DNA of 64,000 nt from Harmothoe impar (GCA_947462335.1 OX381710.1:1860001-1924000), one strand, 5' to 3'; positions 10,676 to 21,374 are shown, counted from the first letter of the stretch. Notes: generated by a model not told the origin, from the letters alone. A program made the numbers and translations.

Positions 10676-12240
10676 TGGTAGGCCTATCTCCTCCTCCCTA
10701 AGGAGGGGATAGGCAGCACGTCCTGAGCATCGCCTATATGATAAATCATCCGAACACGATGATAAACGTACATGTATAGTAATAATGTATACGTCCATGG
10801 CATTATACAGAACGTTCCTAGTACAATAGTCATAGGTAAAATCTGGCTATTCAACCTTTGAAATTTTGCTGCAAGAGCAGTTCTCGGCACTACGTTTCAG
10901 GCACAGAGAGCCAGTGTGCCGTTAGGGTGTAGCTGAGCGGGCCTCCCATAGGCCGCAGTGCGGAATCATGCGCTATTCATAAGCTATCTAAAAATACTAA
11001 TCCTGTGAATTAGAAAATAACTCTACCAGCAGCGGATAGATATTGACCTTAAATTGCTTATTCTTGTTTTTTTTCCAATACAATATAACTGCATTAATAT
11101 AATTGAGTGTAGCAAATTAAGAGAAAGGTAAAAGGTTTTTTTCCGGATTGCCTTTGTCAGTGGACTGCATGGAAAATAAAGGCAGGGGGGCTCTGGTAAC
11201 TGATGCAATTTCGCCATTTTGGGGCTTATTTAGCAGATTACGGGGTCGGCGGGAGTTATTTCTACTGTATCCCAAGCCTTAATGATGAGTACCTAATGAT
11301 AAGTATCTCATCTACTGGGAATTTTCACGGATACAGATATTGTCAAATTATAAAATCTCTCAAGAATGCAGGAAGTCAATGGCTGGATTTTCATGTGAGC
11401 AGGGCAAAGATTTTCCTGTACAAAGTAATCATAGCCGACCACTTTGAGCTATACCAAGGTGCAGGCTTCATCACAAAACAGGGGTGAGATTTCTCTGGTC
11501 CACTGCTTTCTGGGATACAAATTCTTCTAATCCCCCCAATCCACCGACCCCCTTATACATGATGTTAAAATATGTACACTCCCTTAGCAAATATCTGATG
11601 GCAGCGGCGGAAAAAGTGTGTAGGTTCGTACAAAAACCATAAGCGGATATAAAAATGACAAACGGCGAACTAAAAAACGTGCGTAGCTTCGTAGAAAAGT
11701 CATTAGGGGTGACGGAATGAAAAACACTTGGCTAAAAAAGTTAGGATGACCTTCAACATAGCAGATATTATGTGTACCCCCACCCCCCCCCCCCCCCGAA
11801 AGAATAACTATAACTAAGGTCATGGCACCTTCTGAGATAGAACTCCCAATCCTCTGATTGCAAAACAGTCATCAAACCACTTCACTACAGATTCTGGTGA
11901 TCTGAAGAACTGGTGTGCTATTATTGCATACATCTCTTATTGTCACATGCCACGAGAGGGTTAGCTGATAATATAATTCTGTACTTGGGTTTTAGGTTGG
12001 GCAGATGGCCAATTTCCAGTCGGAGCCTAACAATACCATGGCAGAGCAAACCCTTTAAATGCGAAAGGCCCCAGGTTCAATTACCAGCGTCTAGAAAATC
12101 ATGCTTTTTTTTAGCGAACCATGACCCTCACTTTGTCTTTTGGGGCAAGGGGTAAAGGAAATAGTATTACCTGGAAGAAAACAAGTTTCATTTTATAGTC
12201 TGAATAATTATATATTTTAAAAAACAGGCATAGTATTTAA
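10676..12240. other. Noncoding, weak tRNA-like patch
   Basis: It holds a 94-codon ORF (11,203-11,487) with no recognised domain and a C-run (~11,777-11,797). The patch at ~12,045-12,100 has GGCAGAGCA followed by CCCAGGTTCAATTACC, which resembles tRNA A and B boxes and may be a SINE head. Nothing else is supported. Confidence 0.4.
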
Positions 12241-12375
12241 TGCTGAAAAGTGAAAATCAACAACAAAAATGAGGATTAAATGATAAAGTTATCAAACTTA
12301 CCTTGCTTCAATGCTGAGAAAGTGAAAATCAACAACAAAAATGAGGATTAAAAGGATAAAGTAATTAAACTTACT
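12241..12375. repeat. Direct duplication, ~70 bp
   Basis: GTGAAAATCAACAACAAAAA followed by TGAGGATTAAA occurs at ~12,250 and ~12,326, with similar flanks (AATGCTGA-AAG before, TAAACTTAC after). Confidence 0.8.
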
Positions 12376-12376
12376 T

Positions 12377-12472
12377 TGCTGCCCTGTTCGCTGCCCTGTT
12401 CGCTGCCCTGTTCGCTGCCCTGTTCGCTGCCCTGTTCGCTGCCCTGTTCGCTGCCCAGTTCGTTGCCCAGTC
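12377..12472. repeat. 12-bp minisatellite, ~8 units
   Basis: Tandem GCTGCCCTGTTC, the last two units diverged (CAGTTC, CAGTCA). 12 bp is a codon multiple, which explains the GQRT-repeat ORF on the minus strand. Confidence 0.9.
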
Positions 12473-12529
12473 AGCTCTGTGGTTGCTTGGAATAAGAGAG
12501 TTTGCACAGACAGAATGCCAGGCATTCAC

Positions 12530-13025
12530 AAGAAATGTCCTGTCCTTGTTACAGTTTGGTGCATGTTGCTGCCCTTGTTACAGTTTGGTGCATGGTGATG
12601 TGTCTATACAGTACTTATCACACATACACATTGGTCACTACGGTAGTCAATACACACACACACTGAGTCCCCCATGTGTTACTACGGTAGTTAATACTCC
12701 AACACTAAGACACATCTTCTGCCATGGTTCCTACCTTGGTGCAGAATATACTGAAGAGTTAACATGCCTTGGTTCTTCTATCCTATTATGTCCCGTAGGT
12801 GTACAGGGTAGTTAGGCTGACTGTGACTGCCTATGTTCATGTGTGCTGTGTTTCTATCCCATTATGTCCTGTTGGTTTGGTGGTAGTTAGGGTGACTGTG
12901 ACTGCCTATGTTCGCCTGTGCTGTGTTTCTATGCCATCACGTCCTGTAGGTTTAGATGTAGTTTGGGTGGCTGTGACTGCCTATGTTAACCTGTGTGAAG
13001 TGGGACATACTGGAGTTAAGTTTAG
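12530..13025. repeat. Imperfect ~73-bp tandem repeats
   Basis: Blocks with GTGACTGTGACTGCCTATGTT followed by GTGTGCTGTGTTTCTAT and TGTCCTGTTGG recur at ~12,815, ~12,890 and ~12,968. Upstream (12,545-12,690) are shorter duplications such as TTACAGTTTGGTGCATG. No gene called. Confidence 0.65.
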
Positions 13026-13293
13026 AGCCTAAAGAAGGCTTGTATTGGGTTGGGTCGTTGAGAGCTAATGGGCTTTAATCACCAACCATGGTTGTTACTG
13101 GTGATGACTACCACTCTTGAGCAGAACGGTTGTTGATAGCAATAATGGGCGTGCTTACATTGTATAAGATAATGGGATGTCCACTGGAGCTGAATTAGGC
13201 AGGGCTTCTACCTCAAAACCAAACACAAACTGCCAACTGCCTACATCTGCAAGTGCCACCGACTTGATAGGGAAGATATCTGATTTTCTCTGC

Positions 13294-13800
13294 TGCCCAA
13301 ATATGGTGGAGGTTGCTGCCCAATAATGCCAGAGGTTGCCATTCAAAGATGGCGGAGGTTGTTGCCCAAAGATGGTGGAGGTTGCTGCCCAAAGATGGCA
13401 GAGGTTGTTGCCCAAAGATGGCAGAGGTTGATGCCTAAAGATGGCAGAGGTTGCTGCCCAAAGATGGCAGAGGTTTCTGCCCAAAGATGGTGGGAGTTGC
13501 TGCCCAAAGATGGCAGAGGTTGCTGCCCAAAGATGGCAGAGGTTTCTGCCCAAAAATGGCAGAGGGTTCTGCCCAAAGATGGTGGGAGTTGCTGCCCAAA
13601 GATGGCGGAGGTTGCTGCCCAAAGATGGCGGAGGTTGCTGCCCAAAGATGGCGGAGGTTGCTGCCAAAAGATGGTGGAGGTTGCTGCCCAAAGATGGCAG
13701 AGGTTGTTGCCCGAAGATGGCGGAGGTTGATGCCTAAATATGGCAGAGGTTGCTGCCCAAAGATTGCGGAGGTTGCTGCCCCAAGAGGCAGCAGCTTTTG
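13294..13800. repeat. 23-bp array, ~22 units, YY1-like core
   Basis: The unit is TTGCTGCCCAAAGATGGCGGA plus GG, with variants at three or four positions (GGCAG, GGTGG, TTTCT). The core AAAGATGGCGG fits the YY1 consensus (AAGATGGCGGC). 23 bp is not a codon multiple, so several frames are open on both strands; these are artefacts of the repeat. Confidence 0.9.
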
Positions 13801-15224
13801 CCAAAATATGGCTGAGGCTACTCCCTAGAGATAGCTGTGGCAGACAATAAGCTGAAGTCTTGAGTCAGTTCAGCTTAGCGACTGAAGAATGTATTAGATC
13901 TTTTGTGACAGATTTCAGAAATAAAGGTTGCAATTCTCAATGGAAACTTTTCTAATTGTTTCAAGGGGGAATTTTGCTCTTTCTGAATAATGAAAGTTGG
14001 TCCTAGTACGATCAAAATGAGATGGCTACAGGAGACCCTGTAGGGGCAGACACCAGGACTTTCTAAGCATGTGACTTCAGTTAGAAATGGCCAAAGCAAT
14101 GGCGACTTTGGCCAAGAGTGTAAAACTTTTCCTCCTGGTAAATCAATCATCCATCAAAGAATGCAAACTTTGGCTCCAGGGGCTCAAAGACGTTCAACAC
14201 GATGAAGCAGTTGCTGATCTTTGAGTTGTTAAAGCAACCTGTGTTACTCCTCCTTGTACTCAGCGATCCCAGGGAGCGTTCCAAGTCGCCATGACTCCAG
14301 AGACACTGACTGAGATTGCGCTTAAGTTTTACTATGATCAGTGCTTTGACGTGTTATTTTATGACGCAGTATGTCTGGAGGTTATCTGTTTGAACTGTAT
14401 TTTCAATGCAGCCTTATCTTTGAGATTCAAGTTCAAGGAGTCTCAGAGGAGGTTTAGATCACGATGTGTACGGCAACATATCCGTGTAATGCCACATGCC
14501 ACGTAGGCGTCCTAGCCTAGGAGTATAGAACGTCTAGACCCCTCTCTACATGTAGGTGTAGGGAAGATATGATTGATAAAGAAATGGTGGGATTCCCCCC
14601 CCCCCCTGAAACCCGAATTAACTTAAAAAACCGGGTGAATTGAATCAATTTCCAAAAATATTGACACACCAATAGAAGGTGACTGGTAAGGGAAAATCAA
14701 TCAAAAAATTATGGATTAAACAAAGGTTATGAAATGGTCAAATTGTTTGCATGAAATGTAGGTGCCTATCGCAGAAGGTAATTGCCTTTGGGTCAATTAC
14801 CTTACCTAATTACCCTATCAATGACGCGCCTCTGGTTAGCACTCGTGTTGTACTGGCTGATATCTTGATTTGAACATAATAATGCTTTAAACTGGGGCTT
14901 CACTACCCGACTTTTCGGGTAATTCTCACGAACATATCCTATAGTCTGATTGGATCAAAACAAAAATATATTTATTGTTATTGTGCGCTGTTATTGTGCA
15001 GATTATTGATTAGAACCCTGTGTATGGGGAAGAATATCATATAACTAAAATTCAAACCTTCAGATCGGCCTAAGATGCAAGGTCGGAGCCTAAATAAGGA
15101 CCTAAATCATGGTATATGGCCTTGGCATTTCTATTTCCACTACTTTATGAACAAAAACATTATTTGTAAACATAGGCCTGTATGGCAGGATCTACAGTAC
15201 CAATGTATATCATTGTCATGGTAT
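13801..15224. other. Noncoding, no gene seen
   Basis: Single-copy-looking sequence with a C-run at ~14,597 and AT-rich stretches. Short ORFs (e.g. 14,291-14,506) show no domain or splice structure. The gypsy element inserted at its right edge. Confidence 0.45.
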
Positions 15225-15745
15225 TGTAGGGGTTTCATATGCGTACAACACGAACACAGGTTCCAAATTCGGTTTGAATGCAACAGGTCTTTATTCGATC
15301 ACAGCCTCAAAAGTACACGAAGGTTTCTCACTCGGTTCACTTGGTCTTTCAACCATTCGAAGACACACAGGATTCTATCGATAGTTCGAAGCATTAGCGA
15401 TACCGGACAGTTAAGCTCTGTGCCAGCATGGCTGGTGCAGAGTCCATAACGTGGGAGGGGTGTAGGTGCCCCTGTCAAAGCGAAGGTACGAAAGGTGCGG
15501 GTCAGAGCTCGTCCTAGGACTAACTGGTGAGGTAGCCAACCTCGGCCTCTTATATACCCTGAGCGCGGACCAAGCAGTGTCGACGTGGCACTCCTCCGTA
15601 GCGCCGTCTGGAGTGCCCTGCCTGGCTCCGCTACCGGATAACCGAAAGGACATGGCTCAGGTGTTGCCACCTAGTGTCCGTTGGAGGCACTTACCGCTCT
15701 GACTCCACGGACCTTATATGTACACGTATTATTCGTGCCCCTACA
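15225..15745 (-). repeat. 3' LTR
   Basis: 521 bp, bounded TGTAGGGG/CCCCTACA. Read on the minus strand it has TATATAAG (15,549-15,556) and AATAAA (15,290-15,295). I see no difference from the other LTR; the small ORFs inside both translate identically. Confidence 0.95.
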
Positions 15746-15757
15746 TCACCCCCACCA
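15746..15757 (-). other. Polypurine tract
   Basis: On the minus strand TGGTGGGGGTGA lies directly before the 3' LTR, where plus-strand DNA synthesis is primed. It is short and contains T residues, so the exact extent is inferred. Confidence 0.6.
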
Positions 15758-16442
15758 GATTATAACTAGGGTCGAAATACATCTGATATAATATAATATA
15801 CTCGAATATGGGAGAATAATATCAGTGTACATGATGACAATACCGGGGTACATTTGAAGGTACGATATACGTTTTTACACTTACATGTAGAAAGTACAAA
15901 TATAGATTTTAGATTTTACCTGTTACACAAACAACACTTACATCTCTATGTACAAAAACAGGGATCTTATAGATCCAACACTATAACGACAGGATAGATA
16001 CGTGAGTATCCATCTTTAATAAAGATATGAATATATACGAATATATGTTCTATACTACTTCTAACTATAGTGATCACAGTTTTGTATGGTTTTCGTTGAG
16101 ATATAATAATGGTTACTACATTAATCATTTTAAGGTAAGTTGAGATTGCACAATATGTGACTTTTTAGGACGGAATGACACAGAAGTAATGGCTCGAAAA
16201 TATTTAAGTGGGCGAACCGTCCCAGGAGAGGTAATTACGTGAACTATTGGAATTATGTAAAAATACCTGGAACCAACATAGTTGTGACATTAACTCTTAT
16301 AACCAAGGAATGTAGTAATATTAGCCTCCATGTGAGGCAACCGATATATACCTTTATCTTTTACAATAGATATACTTTCGAAATCCGAATACCAGTTGTT
16401 ATGTCCAAAAAGAAAATCGAACAGCCGAACACCCAAGTTAGC
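15758..16442 (-). other. ORF3 3' untranslated segment
   Basis: AT-rich element sequence between the ORF3 stop and the polypurine tract. It contains no supported ORF. Confidence 0.6.
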
Positions 16443-17909
16443 TTATAAGTCCTTCAATACGCTCTGGAGTTCTTCGAGTGACCCACTCCATTGGGTGAGT
16501 CCTATACCGAATACCCGAATGAACTTAACGTTCAGGGTCTTCAGAGTTTTGGCCTGATCGTCAAGAGTATCTTCTGCAGCTTTCTGCAGACAACGAGCCG
16601 TTGAGAGTTCTTTCTTCGATTGTGCCAGCTGCTTGGTGAGTTCGATCACCTTATCTGGCTCCGATTGTTCGTCAATACGTTGCTGCTCGAAGATCTTCCT
16701 CAGCCTCTCGACCTCCTTGCCCTGCATGGTGATGGCATAGTCGGTTGATGCTCTCGCCACACCGGCTGCATATCGTTGCATGCCAGCCAGGTGTTCCTGC
16801 AACCATCGTTCGTATAGTTCTTTATGCACCACCGCATCCGGAGCCTTTGGAGGCTCGAAGTAGTCCTTCGGAATCTGTATCTGGGGCCGAATGTTTTCAC
16901 CACTGATCATCAGATCATACCACTGGTTTGGATCCACTGCTGGTTCCTCACGAACTCTGGGCTTATAGGGCACAGTAGCAGTAGTAGTAGTGGTGGTGAG
17001 TAGGGTGGCTGCAACAGTTGCTGCCTTCCCTCCTCCAGCAGTTGTCGTTGGTGTGGTGGTGACTGGGTTCGAAGTGGTCACTGGAACCGGGTCCACCACA
17101 GGCTCAGCTTTTATGGATGTCGAATCCGCACTAGTAGCAGGGGTTTTACGCCCCACTGACTTTGTAGAACTGTCAGCCCTTGGTTTCACCTTGTCTTCTG
17201 CCCGAGGAGTGAGGTTGGTGGTCGTCACCACCAAGTCCTTTTTCCCAGGCAGCACAAAGTGATCCGAATCTGCCATCTCCACGTCCCGTGAGTCCGGTTG
17301 GCGGATGGCATCCATCACAGAGATGCCCGTAGGGAGATTCTTGTACGGATCCTTCTCAGTTTGTACCTCCGGACCAGGGAAGTCCATTGAAGGGTACTCG
17401 GCCTTACTGGCCAAGTTACCAGGAGTCAGAGGACGAAGGGTTTGCAGCTGGGAGCGACCCTTGGGGGCTGAGAAGTCCGGACCATAGTCAGGACGCAAGT
17501 CCTTCAGTGGAGACCGGTGCTCGATCGTTGTCGCGCGCCCTCGTGCTGCAGTTGGAGCTCTTGGAGCTGGAACCTCCGACTTGACCTTTTTGCAGTCAGG
17601 TTCGGAAGTCGCTGGACTCCTGTTCTCACTTCGTTTACCTGGAAGGGGGTTGGCCGCTCTCCAGTCGTACAATTGCTGGTACAAGGTGTCGTTCAGGTCC
17701 AGTCGACCACGTCGATCAGTACGCTGGAAGACAGCTGACTGTTTCGAATTCCGGGTTAATTGGACCTTTCCGAATTGGAAGGTCTCAATCGTAATGGTTT
17801 CGAATTTGACTTTGTCCAGGCCTGCCACCAGGGATGCATGGAGATCTCCAACGTTCTTTCTGGCCAACATCATGGCTTGGCCATGACATTGTATCAGGTG
17901 CTCGATCAT
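16443..17909 (-). CDS. ORF3, C-terminal part (coiled coil)
   Basis: 488 codons that follow the TGA of the upstream ORF3 part directly and in the same frame: TGA at 17,910-17,912, then ATG ATC GAG. The first residues, H-LIQC-H, look like the His half of a zinc finger whose Cys half lies before the stop. The middle is low-complexity and Thr/Pro/Lys-rich (about residues 90-330). The last third (about 340-480) is charged and heptad-like (QLAQSKKELSTARCLQKAAE), probably a coiled coil. No transmembrane segment or envelope signature is visible. Function unknown; probably one protein with the upstream part, or a separate protein from re-initiation at the adjacent ATG. Confidence 0.6.
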   Translation of the reverse strand: MIEHLIQCHGQAMMLARKNVGDLHASLVAGLDKVKFETITIETFQFGKVQLTRNSKQSAVFQRTDRRGRLDLNDTLYQQLYDWRAANPLPGKRSENRSPATSEPDCKKVKSEVPAPRAPTAARGRATTIEHRSPLKDLRPDYGPDFSAPKGRSQLQTLRPLTPGNLASKAEYPSMDFPGPEVQTEKDPYKNLPTGISVMDAIRQPDSRDVEMADSDHFVLPGKKDLVVTTTNLTPRAEDKVKPRADSSTKSVGRKTPATSADSTSIKAEPVVDPVPVTTSNPVTTTPTTTAGGGKAATVAATLLTTTTTTATVPYKPRVREEPAVDPNQWYDLMISGENIRPQIQIPKDYFEPPKAPDAVVHKELYERWLQEHLAGMQRYAAGVARASTDYAITMQGKEVERLRKIFEQQRIDEQSEPDKVIELTKQLAQSKKELSTARCLQKAAEDTLDDQAKTLKTLNVKFIRVFGIGLTQWSGSLEELQSVLKDL

Positions 17910-19946
17910 TCAGCCTCTTCTAGGGGTCCACATTCCCGAACACTTTTTGTTTGATTTGCCGATATCAGCGCAGACATACATCGCATGGTGGTGCATGTGC
18001 TTCTCCACGAGATGTCGCATGAATCGAAGACGAGTAGGCATGGGGCGGTTCTCGTGTGCGAAGTAGACACGGCAGGAATCGAATGGGCAGTCCTCCCTTA
18101 CCCCTTCTTTGTACCGGGCCATCGCCCAACGTATTTTGGGACGGCCCTCATGGTTGTAGTAAGTCTCAGGGAACTGTTTTCGATCCAGCAGCCGACCGAA
18201 CCAGTTTTCTGTCCATGACCAGGAACTGGGTGAGCCCATATTGGATCTCATCCATTCTTCGTCATCAGACAATCCTTCATGGTCCGGTTCTTTGGGACAC
18301 GAATACATATCCCTCGATTGTTCCATGCACTCGGGCCTAAATTTCTTGAAGCCCCCACTGGCATTGCGCCAAATCATGTCCTCCACCCGAGAACTTGGGA
18401 CGTCTGCCGAGGCACCTGCCCCTGCAGCTGGAGCTGGAGGGGGCGACGAAACCACTGGTGGTGTGTTCGATTGCCCTGACTCGGAGGACGTAGACGGAGA
18501 TGCAGGTACCTTGACCTGCACTGGAGTTTTAGTCGGAGTTGCTGGAGGGGTCGAATGCGTCCGGGTGGGTGCCCTAGGAGGCGTCGAAGGTGTAGAGGCC
18601 GTACTGGATACTACGTCCACCAACCTCACGATTGGGGACATATTAATCGCAGTAGTTTGGGGAGGCGAAGGATGGGGTACACATGGCTGTCGTGCCTCAT
18701 TCTTCTTTGCCTTCCGTTTCTGGCTCTTTGGAAGTTCGAAGGGGACCTCCTCCAGATCCGAAGCGTCGGATACGGACCGTCCTTTTTGTTGCGGATTGGG
18801 GTTCTTACGGGACTGGGCTCGAGTCATTGGCGTTCTGGGGGCAGTTTGCATAGCCTCCAGAGTTAGCCGTAACTGTTCATTGGCTGCCCTGAGTTCATCG
18901 GATTCTCTAACCACCTGAGCATAACGGGCTTCTTGCTCAACTGATCCTGAGGTATCCGAATGGATCTCCCACGGAGCCAACTCCACGCTAGCTGAATCTT
19001 CTTCGAATGGGACTGGTAAAGGTCCCGGAGCTTTCGAAAGGGATTCGGATGGGGACTCAGTAGTCCCGGTGGTCGTAGTTGGTTCTTCGAATGACGTTGA
19101 AGCCGACTGGGAAGTACTCGAAGAGCATTCGGACTGGACTGGGGCAGGTTCGGACACCTCGGACTTAGGCGGAGTATTGGGAGGAGTACTGCCATTAGAA
19201 GTTTTACGACTACCTTTGGTCTTGGAGAATTTCTTTTTCTTCCCCTTTGTACTGGTCGTGCTCCCATCACTTGAGGGCACTGCTTCCTCCCTAGCTTTGG
19301 CTTGTTGGACATGCTGAAACTTCCTACCACACTCTAACAGAATGTCACTGAAAACTCCGTTCTTAAAAGCTCCTCGAATCGCCCCTCCGTAACTGTCTAA
19401 CCAGGTGGGATCGTAACGATAGAAGCCCTCCTCTCCCAGCCTGTCCAACATCATCGACATTAGTGTGGGATGTAGTTTCAGCGAGGAATCGAATGGCGAA
19501 TCGCACGACAGCACTTCCATTAGTTGTTGCTGGGCCAGCGATGTTCGCACAATGTCTTCCATCTCTTCGTCAGATACTGCATGGATAGGCAATTTCTGGC
19601 TTACCTCTTCCAACTCTGGCATCTCGTCCTCTTCCTCATCACCTGCTGCGTTCAGCCGGGTTGACGTCGAATTGTCTATGTCTTTCGAAGCAACACGTTT
19701 CGGGACATTGCGCCACGGCAACGGCCCTAGGTTGACTGTAGCCGGGGGTGGCATGGTCATGCTGTCCCGATCAGCCGTCGAATAGGAGCCGATCCCCGCT
19801 ACACGAACGGTAACCGCACTCCCGGTGGATTCAGAGGCGGATTCATAATCCGACTCACGAGCGTTGTCGAATTGGCCATCGTCCATCCCGAACAGATCTA
19901 TCTCGTCGGACTGGAGGCCCTCACCGGGGGTGTACTGCTCCTCCAT
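17910..19946 (-). CDS. ORF3, N-terminal part (acidic, C2H2-like fingers)
   Basis: 678 codons on the gypsy element, ~600 bp after integrase. The N-terminus is acidic. A conserved-looking block at about 125-215 (TLMSMMLDRLGEEGFYRYDP) is followed by long Ser/Pro/Thr-rich linkers and a short coiled coil near 345-380. The C-terminus has a C-X4-C...H-X4-H motif (CPFDSC at 620-625, HLVEKH at 645-650). A second Cys pair follows (C659, C669), whose His partners lie beyond the TGA. No enzyme motif and no membrane segment is seen, so it is not a typical env. A nucleic-acid or chromatin role is plausible from the fingers but is inference. I do not recognise a named family. Confidence 0.7.
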   Translation of the reverse strand: MEEQYTPGEGLQSDEIDLFGMDDGQFDNARESDYESASESTGSAVTVRVAGIGSYSTADRDSMTMPPPATVNLGPLPWRNVPKRVASKDIDNSTSTRLNAAGDEEEDEMPELEEVSQKLPIHAVSDEEMEDIVRTSLAQQQLMEVLSCDSPFDSSLKLHPTLMSMMLDRLGEEGFYRYDPTWLDSYGGAIRGAFKNGVFSDILLECGRKFQHVQQAKAREEAVPSSDGSTTSTKGKKKKFSKTKGSRKTSNGSTPPNTPPKSEVSEPAPVQSECSSSTSQSASTSFEEPTTTTGTTESPSESLSKAPGPLPVPFEEDSASVELAPWEIHSDTSGSVEQEARYAQVVRESDELRAANEQLRLTLEAMQTAPRTPMTRAQSRKNPNPQQKGRSVSDASDLEEVPFELPKSQKRKAKKNEARQPCVPHPSPPQTTAINMSPIVRLVDVVSSTASTPSTPPRAPTRTHSTPPATPTKTPVQVKVPASPSTSSESGQSNTPPVVSSPPPAPAAGAGASADVPSSRVEDMIWRNASGGFKKFRPECMEQSRDMYSCPKEPDHEGLSDDEEWMRSNMGSPSSWSWTENWFGRLLDRKQFPETYYNHEGRPKIRWAMARYKEGVREDCPFDSCRVYFAHENRPMPTRLRFMRHLVEKHMHHHAMYVCADIGKSNKKCSGMWTPRRG

Positions 19947-20546
19947 TGCAGTCGAATGTTTTCAGCGAAAACGAAGTTTAATGATCGAAGATTTGCGGAG
20001 TACGAAGCTCCGCGTGTCCTAATGACACTTGGAGTGGGAACTAACCATGTTGGCGCGTCTTATGATGTTGTTTTGGAGACTTTTGGTCGACTACAAGTCC
20101 CTTCTTCCTCCTCCTTTGCCCTGCAGCGTCCGTGCGTCTTCTTGGCACTGATCCAATATGGCGACCGCCCTTCTTGTCTCGTGATGCCACGCCCGCCGCG
20201 GGAGCGAAGGTCAACCAATCAGCGTTCACGCTTCACCGGATAGCCCTTTTCTGACGGATAACACGGCGGGAGACGCTCGCGTTTCCCGCCATTAATCGAA
20301 CGGGTAGCTCACCGGAGTGTAATCCTTATTGAGTCAGTTCCACAGAACCAGGGGTACCGCTAATCATGAATTCTTCAGGAGTGTAGGCAAATGTCATTAC
20401 GGGTAACATAAGAATACCCGCCGGATAGTTCCGTCTGCCACCCTCGGGGACGTTCATGATCAACTCTCACCCTAGCTCTGCTCACTCGACAGCAATTAGG
20501 TCTGTACTACCATCATGGCATCGAAACTTCTTGTTGTGTATACAAA
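19947..20546 (-). other. Spacer between integrase and ORF3
   Basis: 600 bp of gypsy sequence without a coherent minus-strand ORF. It could hold a splice acceptor or subgenomic promoter for ORF3; a TTTCCCGCC word lies at 20,283-20,291. No specific signal can be asserted. Confidence 0.5.
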
Positions 20547-21374
20547 TTAGGTCACAGCAGGATTATGCCGTGGACTGCGTCTTAACCCCACCTTGGGTTC
20601 TTTAGACCTGGTCGTCCGGGAAGATTCGACAGGATGTCCAGTAGTCAATTGGACAGCCCTCCTCCCCTTCAGACCTTCATTTGCCGAGACTTTTTTTCCG
20701 CACTTTTTATCCTTCTTGCTAGAAGCTCGAATTGGTAAATTTTTTTTAGGCCTACCCCGGCCCCGCTTTAATTTACCAATACCAGGAGGCATAGGTTTTT
20801 TCTCATCTGAGGGTATCACTAGTTTCCTAGGTCTACCAGGACCACGTCGTTCCGGGGTGGTCGCTCTCCACTCAGTGTTATCTGACTTGGAATGCTCTCC
20901 TGGCTTCGAATGCGCTGAAGCATCACCCTGCCACCGGCGTAGGCGAGCTACATTGGATTTATACAGGCGTCCCAACAAGGATTTGATCACCACCGTGGAT
21001 TCAGAAACAATCCGAACCACAGTAAAGGGACCATCCCAGTTGGGTGACAACTTTAGCTGTTGTAGGGGGTCGTGTAGCCTAACTACTTCATCCCCCACTC
21101 GAAAGGACCTAAGTTTCAAACCTACGTCATAGCCCACTTTTTGCCATGAAGCAGATTTGCTTAGTTCACATCGAACCATCTCGTATGCGGACTTGAATTG
21201 ATCCCTCAATGCCTCCACGAACATCACCTGACAGGGTGTTTCAGCGTTCATCCCAGCTACGCCAAACACCAAGTCAGCAGGCATAATCAAATCCTCTCCA
21301 AATACCAACAAATTGGGGGAACAACCGGTGGAAGCATGCACCGTACTATTATAAGCATGTACCACAAACTCGCA
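20547..21374 (-). CDS. pol: Integrase C-terminal part, GPF module and AT-hooks
   Basis: Continues the integrase frame after the in-frame TAA at 21,375-21,377; the ATG-less ORF listing begins at a GTG at 21,365. It shows the usual AYNSTVHASTG region after the catalytic core. A GPY/F-type module follows (NWDGPF near residue 112, then VARLRRW). A basic tail has two AT-hook-like motifs, RRGPGRPRK (about 173-181) and KRGRGRPKKN (about 200-209). No chromodomain is visible. The GPY/F module is typical of Ty3/gypsy integrases. The AT-hook tail is unusual and could direct integration to AT-rich chromatin (inference). It is separated from the core only by one nonsense codon. Confidence 0.85.
   Translation of the reverse strand, partial: CEFVVHAYNSTVHASTGCSPNLLVFGEDLIMPADLVFGVAGMNAETPCQVMFVEALRDQFKSAYEMVRCELSKSASWQKVGYDVGLKLRSFRVGDEVVRLHDPLQQLKLSPNWDGPFTVVRIVSESTVVIKSLLGRLYKSNVARLRRWQGDASAHSKPGEHSKSDNTEWRATTPERRGPGRPRKLVIPSDEKKPMPPGIGKLKRGRGRPKKNLPIRASSKKDKKCGKKVSANEGLKGRRAVQLTTGHPVESSRTTRSKEPKVGLRRSPRHNPAVT

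Noticed and set aside
11203..11487. 94-codon ORF
   Set aside because: No domain, no splice or promoter context and no conserved copy; likely chance.
13155..13828. Five overlapping ORFs of 98-178 codons on both strands
   Set aside because: All are translations of the 23-bp array; repeat period not divisible by three keeps several frames open.
15299..15702. ORFs of 78-123 codons, duplicated at 27,021-27,424
   Set aside because: They lie inside the LTRs and are identical only because the LTRs are.
16443..19946. Envelope gene of an errantivirus-like element
   Set aside because: No signal peptide, furin site or transmembrane segment; composition is low-complexity with zinc-finger and coiled-coil features.
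20547..21000. Chromodomain at the integrase C-terminus
   Set aside because: No aromatic-cage chromodomain pattern after the GPY/F module; basic AT-hook-like tail instead.
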